NCBI GenBank assembly: GCA_020056025.1
Contig: JAGVIO010000148.1
Coordinates: forward strand, 1 to 10,824
Length of the DNA: 10,824 bases
DNA from: an archaeon
GTDB taxonomy: Archaea; Nanobdellota; Nanobdellia; Woesearchaeales; WJKL01
Direction of reading: 5' to 3'
Shown here: positions 6,852 to 10,824 of the stretch, piece after piece
How the letters are laid out: every line of letters begins with the position of its first letter
Position numbering within the stretch: the stretch's first letter is position 1
Notes under the pieces: model-generated
What the model saw: the letters and a program-made list of their open reading frames with translations, nothing else
Told to the model about the DNA's origin: nothing
Databases searched by the model: none
Made by a program: the position numbers and the translations under genes

Positions 6852-6873
6852 GGAATTAGGATTATTGTTTAAT

Positions 6874-7389
6874 ATGGCAGCAGAAGTTTTCAGGAAGATA
6901 TGGGATATCTGTATCAGGCCAAAAGAATTTTTTGAAGGCATTGTTTCTGAGACAGATATATGGAAGCCTGTTACTTATTATAGCATATTATCTTTGATTG
7001 TTTTGCCTTTGAATATAATCCTGTTTTGCCTTTTAGGATTAATATTAGATTGGGCTGGATTTTTTGTGTTCTTATTGACATTTATCGTTGGAATGGCTAT
7101 CTTTTTCGGATTTTTGTTTTTGTATCATTGGATTATTTCTCTATTTGGAGGAAATAAAGGATTATTAAGAACATTCCAGGCATTTATTTATGGAGTGACT
7201 CCTGGATTGGTGCTGAGCTGGATACCTATTGTGAATATTTTTGCTGCAATATATTCAATTGTCCTTACGATAATAGGGATATCCAAATTGCATGAGATCA
7301 AAGCCTGGAAAGCAGCTGTTGCTTATTTTGTTCCTTTGATTGCTGTGTTTGTTTTAAGCTTGGTGCTGTTTTTGCTCATAGGCTTCTGA
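6874..7389 (+). CDS. Yip1-domain integral membrane protein
   Basis: A 171-aa hydrophobic protein with the Yip1 domain pattern. A short cytoplasmic N-terminus with IRPKEFFEGI (14-23) precedes membrane segments near 36-58, 62-87, 104-136 (probably two) and 146-171. The segment around GGNKGLLRTFQAFIYGVTP (92-110) and the final KLHEIKAWKAAVAYFVP are characteristic of prokaryotic Yip1-like proteins. No catalytic residues are visible; family members are membrane proteins of mostly unknown function, and the eukaryotic namesakes act in membrane traffic. The start at 6874 is chosen because the TATA box lies 26 bp upstream; an upstream TTG at 6865 would add three residues. The gene is divergent from the secretion operon and separated from the AAA ATPase gene by 198 bp, so it is probably monocistronic. 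Confidence 0.75.
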   Translation: MAAEVFRKIWDICIRPKEFFEGIVSETDIWKPVTYYSILSLIVLPLNIILFCLLGLILDWAGFFVFLLTFIVGMAIFFGFLFLYHWIISLFGGNKGLLRTFQAFIYGVTPGLVLSWIPIVNIFAAIYSIVLTIIGISKLHEIKAWKAAVAYFVPLIAVFVLSLVLFLLIGF

Positions 7390-7493
7390 ACAGCCTAAAA
7401 TCTTCAAACAGTTCTTTGTAAAATGCAACATATGTTAAACCATATATGACACCAGGCTATGCTGTAATATGTTGGCAATTCGTCTCTGTTTGT

Positions 7494-7557
7494 ATAACTT
7501 AATTATTTTACCAAAAATAATAGAAATAACTTAGTTATTTAGACAAAAATAGTAAGA
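7494..7557. repeat. Tandem 32-bp direct repeat upstream of the AAA ATPase gene
   Basis: Two adjacent 32-bp units, 7494-7525 and 7526-7557, agree at 25 of 32 positions when aligned by eye. The best conserved parts are ATAACTTARTTATTT and CAAAAATARTA. The second unit holds a near-perfect palindrome, AAATAACT-T-AGTTATTT (7524-7540, 8-bp arms around one base). The repeat ends where the TATA box begins. A 32-bp period is close to three helical turns, so proteins bound to the two units would sit on the same face of the DNA. Operator function is inferred from the position. There are no spacers between units, so this is not a CRISPR array. Confidence 0.6.
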
Positions 7558-7565
7558 TTTATATA
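7557..7565 (+). promoter_or_regulatory. TATA box of the AAA ATPase gene
   Basis: ATTTATATA (7557-7565) is centred near 7561, about 26 bp before the ATG at 7588. It directly follows the tandem 32-bp repeat. The distance supports the ATG at 7588 over the upstream in-frame TTG at 7567, and predicts a leaderless transcript. Confidence 0.6.
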
Positions 7566-7587
7566 GTTGTTCTGCTTTTCAGGTGTT

Positions 7588-8805
7588 ATGGGCTATATAG
7601 ACAGAGATATTGAAAAAGAACTTGAGAAATGGATTGATGAAAAGGAGATTATGCTAATCAGGGGCCCAAGGCAGTGCGGCAAAACAACCTTGCTGTATAA
7701 TATAAGAGAAAAGCTTGCAAGAAAAGGCGTTCCTGAAAAAAACATACATTACCTCACTTTTGAAGATGATGTCTCAAGGCTTAAGTTTGAGGAAGACTGC
7801 AATAGCTTTATCAAATCTTACCTTAATGATGAAAAAGCGTATTTCCTGCTTGATGAGGTGCAGTATGTCAAAGAGATTGGGCATAAGCTGAAGCTTTTGT
7901 TTGACTCAGCCACAAATGCAAAATTTATCGTGACAGGCTCTGCATCATTTGACTTGACAAACCTAGGCAAATTTCTTGTAGGCAGGGTGATATTCTTTGA
8001 CCTGTATCCTTTCAGCTTCAGGGAATTCCTGAGGGCAAAAGGCGAAAGGCTTGAAAAAATATACAATGAATCCAGGATAGACATTGAAAATCCTGTGATA
8101 AAAAAAAGCATTTTCATCGGCGAGCTTAACAAACTGCTTAAAGAATACCTTACTTTCGGTGCATATCCGCGTGTTGTCCTGGAGCAGGATACTGAAAAGA
8201 AGAAAGAGCTGCTGAAAAATATCTTCATGACATACATAGAGAAAGAGGTTGTTTCGCTGTACGGCAACAAATACAGGGACAATGTAGTAAAAATGCTCAA
8301 GGCGCTTTCTTCAGTAAGCAGCATACTGAAATACGAGTCAATTTCAGAAACATCCGGGCTTAAGCATAAGCAGGTAAAGGAGATTTTGCCTTTGCTTGAA
8401 GATTCGTTTGTCATTTACATAGTCAAGCCTTTCCATAAGAACCTGCTAAACGAGCTCAGGAAAAACCCAAAGGTATATTTTGTTGATTATGGCCTGAGAA
8501 ATTACCTGTCTGAAAGCTTTGGCAACCCAGACATGGGCTTTCTCTATGAGAACCTGCTGAACAATGAGCTTAGGAAAAGGTTTAAGATAAATTTCTGGAG
8601 GACAACTGCCAAGACAGAAGTGGATTTTGTAATTGACGAGAAGATTCCGTTAGAAGCAAAGACCAGCCCCAATATAAGTAGATCCCTGAGGAGCTTCATA
8701 TCAGAATACAAGCCGAAATACGCTTATATTGCAAACCTGTCTGAATATGGTGAGAAAGAAATAGACAGCTGCAGAGTGCTGATTGTCCCTTTTGCGCATT
8801 TCTGA
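7588..8805 (+). CDS. AAA_14/DUF4143 ATPase with C-terminal PD-(D/E)XK-like domain
   Basis: A 405-aa soluble protein of the archaeal/bacterial AAA_14 plus DUF4143 family. The N-terminal P-loop domain has Walker A GPRQCGKTT (26-34), Walker B FLLDEVQ (86-92), and a sensor-1-type TGSAS (116-120). These are followed by the family block GRVIFFDLYPFSFREF (132-147). Around residues 225-270 there is a helical, winged-helix-like part (SISETSGLKHKQVKEILPLLEDSF). The C-terminal DUF4143 part has FWRTTAKTEVDFVI and PLEAKTS, giving D346 and E356-x-K358, the PD-(D/E)XK nuclease-fold arrangement. The length is ordinary for the family and no break is visible. Such genes are common and mobile in archaea, and their cellular role is generally unknown. 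The gene has its own promoter and repeat upstream, and no partner is coupled to it. Confidence 0.88.
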   Translation: MGYIDRDIEKELEKWIDEKEIMLIRGPRQCGKTTLLYNIREKLARKGVPEKNIHYLTFEDDVSRLKFEEDCNSFIKSYLNDEKAYFLLDEVQYVKEIGHKLKLLFDSATNAKFIVTGSASFDLTNLGKFLVGRVIFFDLYPFSFREFLRAKGERLEKIYNESRIDIENPVIKKSIFIGELNKLLKEYLTFGAYPRVVLEQDTEKKKELLKNIFMTYIEKEVVSLYGNKYRDNVVKMLKALSSVSSILKYESISETSGLKHKQVKEILPLLEDSFVIYIVKPFHKNLLNELRKNPKVYFVDYGLRNYLSESFGNPDMGFLYENLLNNELRKRFKINFWRTTAKTEVDFVIDEKIPLEAKTSPNISRSLRSFISEYKPKYAYIANLSEYGEKEIDSCRVLIVPFAHF

Positions 8806-8822
8806 ATCCTTATTTTTCAGCA

Positions 8823-8834
8823 AAATTTATAAAG
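8823..8834 (+). promoter_or_regulatory. TATA box candidate for the winged-helix operon
   Basis: AAATTTATAAAG (8823-8834) is the best TATA match upstream of the gene at 8899. With the usual 26 bp spacing, transcription would start near 8854 and give a leader of about 45 nt containing the inverted repeats. A weaker TAATTATTTTT (8861-8871) sits at the leaderless distance from the ATG, so the true start site is uncertain. Confidence 0.45.
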
Positions 8835-8851
8835 AACTATTACTTTTTTTA

Positions 8852-8898
8852 TGATAATGTTAATTATTTTTAGTTAACATTATCAAATATTTGATAAT
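8852..8898. promoter_or_regulatory. Inverted repeat plus 20-bp palindrome, candidate operator of the winged-helix operon
   Basis: TGATAATGTTAA (8852-8863) is repeated inverted and perfectly as TTAACATTATCA (8874-8885), with a 10-bp spacer. Overlapping its right arm is a 20-bp perfect palindrome, ATTATCAAATATTTGATAAT (8879-8898), which ends immediately before the ATG at 8899. The half-site TGATAAT thus occurs three times (8852 +, 8885 -, 8892 +). The symmetry is directly visible. Binding by the encoded winged-helix protein is inferred from family and position. In RNA the 12-bp arms could also form a hairpin in a 5' leader. Confidence 0.65.
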
Positions 8899-9396
8899 AT
8901 GGAAGGCGCATTAGATGTAGTTAGGCTGTTTTGCAGGGATCTTTCTAGGCAGATTACTATCAGGCAGATATCCAAACTGATAAAAAAGAGCTATGGCTAC
9001 ACAAATTCGCTTGTGTGGAAGCTTATCGAAAGCAATGTCCTTAACAAGGTTGAGATCGGCAATTCTTTGGTTTGCTCTCTGAACCTTTCTAATGAAAAGG
9101 CAAGGACTCTTTTAGTTATTGGCTCTTTGCTTGATATGAATTCAAAAGGCAAAGAGGAGATTGTTAATTCTTTGAAGCAGAATGATGCTCTGTTTGCTTT
9201 TTATTTTTCTAAGAAATTGGTTGTTGTTTGCTCTGATGATAGCAGGAAGAATGATTTGAGGAAAGAATTAGGCAAAGCAGAAGTGCTGAGCAAAGCTGAA
9301 TTTATAGTTTTTCTGAAACAAAAAAATCTTGATAATTCTTTGATTTACGGAGCTGAAAAATACTGGGAAATTGTGGGTGATAATTATGGAAAATAA
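8899..9396 (+). CDS. Winged helix-turn-helix protein, first gene of a surface-protein operon
   Basis: A 165-aa soluble protein. The N-terminal 70 residues look like an archaeal winged helix-turn-helix domain: VVRLFCRDLSRQITIRQISK, then KSYGYTNSLVWKLIESNVL as the recognition-helix region, followed by the wing KVEIGNSLVCSLNLSNEKAR. The C-terminal half (about 98-165, FAFYFSKKLVVVCSDDS to LIYGAEKYWEIVG) has alternating strands and helices but no motif I recognise. It may be a small ligand-binding or degenerate enzyme-like domain. The ATG at 8899 follows a 20-bp palindrome directly and has no good Shine-Dalgarno sequence. The gene overlaps the next one by 11 nt, so it is probably co-expressed with it. 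A local transcription regulator that represses its own operon is the natural inference; the target is not shown. Confidence 0.65.
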   Translation: MEGALDVVRLFCRDLSRQITIRQISKLIKKSYGYTNSLVWKLIESNVLNKVEIGNSLVCSLNLSNEKARTLLVIGSLLDMNSKGKEEIVNSLKQNDALFAFYFSKKLVVVCSDDSRKNDLRKELGKAEVLSKAEFIVFLKQKNLDNSLIYGAEKYWEIVGDNYGK

Positions 9397-10414
9397 GGCA
9401 AATTATACAGAATACTTTATATCTGGAAGAAAAGGACAGATAAGCTTTTTTGTGATTGCAGGAATTGTTATTTTAATAACTGTTGCTGCTTATTTTGCGC
9501 TGACTTCCTTGAAAGAGATTCCTTTTATGAAGCCTATTACTCCTGAGCTGTCTTTCAAAAGCTTTACAGAAGAATGCGTGAAATCAACTGCTGAGGATGC
9601 TGTTCGTTTATTAGGGGTGCAGGGAGGGTATATAATCGCTCCTTCATTATCCCTGGATACAAATTATTCAGTCATCGCATACCATTATTACAAAGGAAGG
9701 ATTGTGATGCCTTATGCTGCATCAATTGAAGCAGAGCTTGCTGCTTATATGGAGAATGCGCTTAATTTCTGCTTTAGTAATTTTACAGAATACAGAAAAC
9801 AGGGATTTAATGTCACTGAAGCTCCTGTGAAAGCTAATGTTGTAATTAGAGATAAGGATATACTGATTGAGATTGATTCTGCAACAAAGCTTTCCAAGAT
9901 TGATTCTGTGATGGAGATAGGAAGATATTCTGCTTCTGTTCCTGTACGCATGAAGCATGTTCTTGACATTGCTCGGGCTGTCAATATCAAGACAGCATCT
10001 GACCCGGAATGGGTTGACATGACTTTCCTGTCCTCTTTTGATGTCAAGATAGATGTGATTCCTCATGATGCTGAGAATTTTGTCTATTCAATAACTGATT
10101 CAGAGTCTCTTGTAAAAGGAGAGCCTTATGTTTTCCTGTTTGCGAATTCGTTTATTGTGAATAAGGCGCCTGTGCTGAATCTGCCTTTAAGCATTACTTT
10201 GGAAGAAGGACTGCCTGCTGTCTTAAGGATAAATGCAACTGATCCAGAAGGGGATGCTCTTACTTATTCAGATGATACTGCAATGTTTGACATAGGGCAG
10301 GATGGAGTCATTTCATTCTTGCCTGAGATTCCAGGAGAGTTTGATGTTGTGATTACTGTTGAGGATACGCATAACAACAGAGTATCGAAACAAATTAAGA
10401 TGATAATTGAATGA
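9386..10414 (+). CDS. Class III-signal pilin-like surface protein with C-terminal Ig/cadherin-like domain
   Basis: A 342-aa membrane-anchored protein. Near the N-terminus is GRKGQISFF (14-22) followed by a hydrophobic helix (about 21-40). This fits the class III/prepilin pattern of archaeal type IV pilins, cleaved between G17 and Q18. The Glu usual at +5 of mature pilins is Phe here, which suggests a non-major or pilin-like subunit. The ectodomain has C64 and C129 and the segment LGVQGGYI (76-83). Residues about 259-342 (NKAPVLNLPLSITLEEG, NATDPEGDALTYSDD) look like an Ig/cadherin-like fold with the DPEGD calcium-type motif. The ATG at 9386 is chosen because GGTGAT (9376-9381) precedes it by 4 nt. 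It overlaps the winged-helix gene by 11 nt and the next gene by 4 nt. It could be exported or assembled by the ATPase/platform pair encoded in this window; that link is inference. Confidence 0.65.
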   Translation: MENKANYTEYFISGRKGQISFFVIAGIVILITVAAYFALTSLKEIPFMKPITPELSFKSFTEECVKSTAEDAVRLLGVQGGYIIAPSLSLDTNYSVIAYHYYKGRIVMPYAASIEAELAAYMENALNFCFSNFTEYRKQGFNVTEAPVKANVVIRDKDILIEIDSATKLSKIDSVMEIGRYSASVPVRMKHVLDIARAVNIKTASDPEWVDMTFLSSFDVKIDVIPHDAENFVYSITDSESLVKGEPYVFLFANSFIVNKAPVLNLPLSITLEEGLPAVLRINATDPEGDALTYSDDTAMFDIGQDGVISFLPEIPGEFDVVITVEDTHNNRVSKQIKMIIE

Positions 10415-10824
10415 GATTAATTGAAATAAAACGGAAAGAGAATTTGGTTAAGATATTTGCAGTTTTTGTTATTTATATGTTTATAAGTATGGGGGTTAGT
10501 GTGGAGGTTAAATCAATTGATGGAGAAGCTGTTGATGAAGATGCATATGATTACACCGAAGAAGAGCAGCCAACGTCTAAAGTAGACTATACAAAATCAA
10601 ATGCTTTAGATTTATCAAAAAATCCAGAGGCATATACTAATGAAAAAGCATATCCTTCAATATTCAATAATCCAAAGTTTGATCCTAACCAGATGCCTGT
10701 TGAAAAACTGAATCAATATGTAAGCACATTAAATGATAAACAGCTTCAATCATTGAATGCTGAAAAGCTTAAGAGCATAAATAATGAAAATATTGTGAAA
10801 GTTGCAAATAGACTAAAGCCAGAG
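10411..10824 (+). CDS. Secreted or membrane-anchored protein, 3' end outside the window
   Basis: The first 138 codons of an open frame that runs off the window end. Its ATG overlaps the TGA of the previous gene in an ATGA arrangement (10411-10414). The N-terminus MRLIEIKRKENLVK is basic and is followed by a hydrophobic core (FAVFVIYMFISMGVSV, about 16-31), a signal peptide or single membrane anchor. After it comes a polar, Asn/Lys-rich sequence. The later part shows repeated short motifs such as VEKLNQYVSTLNDKQLQSLN and AEKLKSINNENIVKVANRL, with leucine spacing that suggests short helical repeats. I recognise no domain. As the third gene of the winged-helix/pilin-like operon it is probably an exported partner of the surface protein before it. 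Confidence 0.7.
   Translation, partial: MRLIEIKRKENLVKIFAVFVIYMFISMGVSVEVKSIDGEAVDEDAYDYTEEEQPTSKVDYTKSNALDLSKNPEAYTNEKAYPSIFNNPKFDPNQMPVEKLNQYVSTLNDKQLQSLNAEKLKSINNENIVKVANRLKPE

Noticed and set aside
7421..7480. Imperfect inverted repeat AAATGCAACATAT / ATATGTTGGCAATT, with a 10-bp palindrome AACATATGTT at 7427-7436
   Set aside because: The arms are AT-rich, imperfect and separated by about 33 nt with no T tract, so neither a terminator nor a structured RNA can be supported. Nothing else is recognisable in 7390-7493.
7494..7557. Possible CRISPR array
   Set aside because: The two 32-bp units are directly adjacent with no spacers and lie in a promoter; there are no cas genes in the window.
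7818..8414. A 198-codon open frame on the minus strand
   Set aside because: It lies antisense to the AAA_14/DUF4143 gene. The Ser/Phe-rich translation is what reverse-complementing Lys/Glu-rich codons produces.
7588..8805. AAA_14/DUF4143 protein as a defence gene
   Set aside because: The nuclease-like C-terminal motif is real, but there is no adjacent partner and the family is widespread with no settled role, so a defence call would be speculation.
1..10824. tRNA or rRNA genes
   Set aside because: No cloverleaf with the conserved T-loop GTTCRA and acceptor pairing, and no rRNA-like block, was found in the intergenic stretches on either strand by eye.

Overview
The window reads as chromosomal DNA of an AT-rich archaeon, most likely a DPANN-type lineage of the Woesearchaeota/Pacearchaeota kind. 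The evidence is a FlaI/FlaJ-like (TadA/TadC) secretion ATPase and membrane platform, a class III-type prepilin signal (GRKGQIS), a PEF-CTERM-like surface anchor, and archaeal TATA boxes about 26 bp upstream of start codons. The last point implies leaderless first genes, while internal genes carry Shine-Dalgarno sequences. The lineage is an inference; no rRNA or other phylogenetic marker is present.

Layout. (1) Positions 1-541 (+) hold a GC-rich structured repeat-like element, then the start-less 3' part of a Cys-rich surface protein ending in a PEF-CTERM-like tail and a T-rich terminator. (2) 636-1313 (+) is an HD-domain phosphohydrolase-like gene. Its stop codon abuts the stop of a convergent two-gene unit (2086-1314, -): an AbiEii-like nucleotidyltransferase and a 72-aa partner. 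(3) 6759-2138 (-) is an operon of a 53-aa ribbon-helix-helix (RHH) protein, a type II/IV secretion ATPase and a double-T2SSF membrane protein. The first two overlap by 17 nt and the last two are 1 nt apart. (4) 6874-7389 (+) is a divergently transcribed Yip1-domain membrane protein. (5) 7588-8805 (+) is an AAA_14/DUF4143 ATPase, preceded by a tandem 32-bp repeat that runs up to its TATA box. (6) 8899 to the window end (+) is an overlapping three-gene operon: a winged-helix protein, a pilin-signal protein with a C-terminal Ig/cadherin-like domain, and a secreted protein cut by the window edge. Its start is preceded by a 12-bp inverted repeat and a 20-bp perfect palindrome.

How the genes may work together. 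The ATPase and T2SSF protein form the motor and platform of an archaeal type IV pilus-like or secretion machine. The operon at 8899 encodes a class III-signal protein that could be its substrate or subunit. Each of these two operons begins with a small DNA-binding protein gene and has a palindromic, operator-like sequence at its promoter, which suggests autoregulated surface machinery. No prepilin peptidase and no canonical archaellum genes (FlaF/G/H) are in the window, so this is not a complete archaellum locus.
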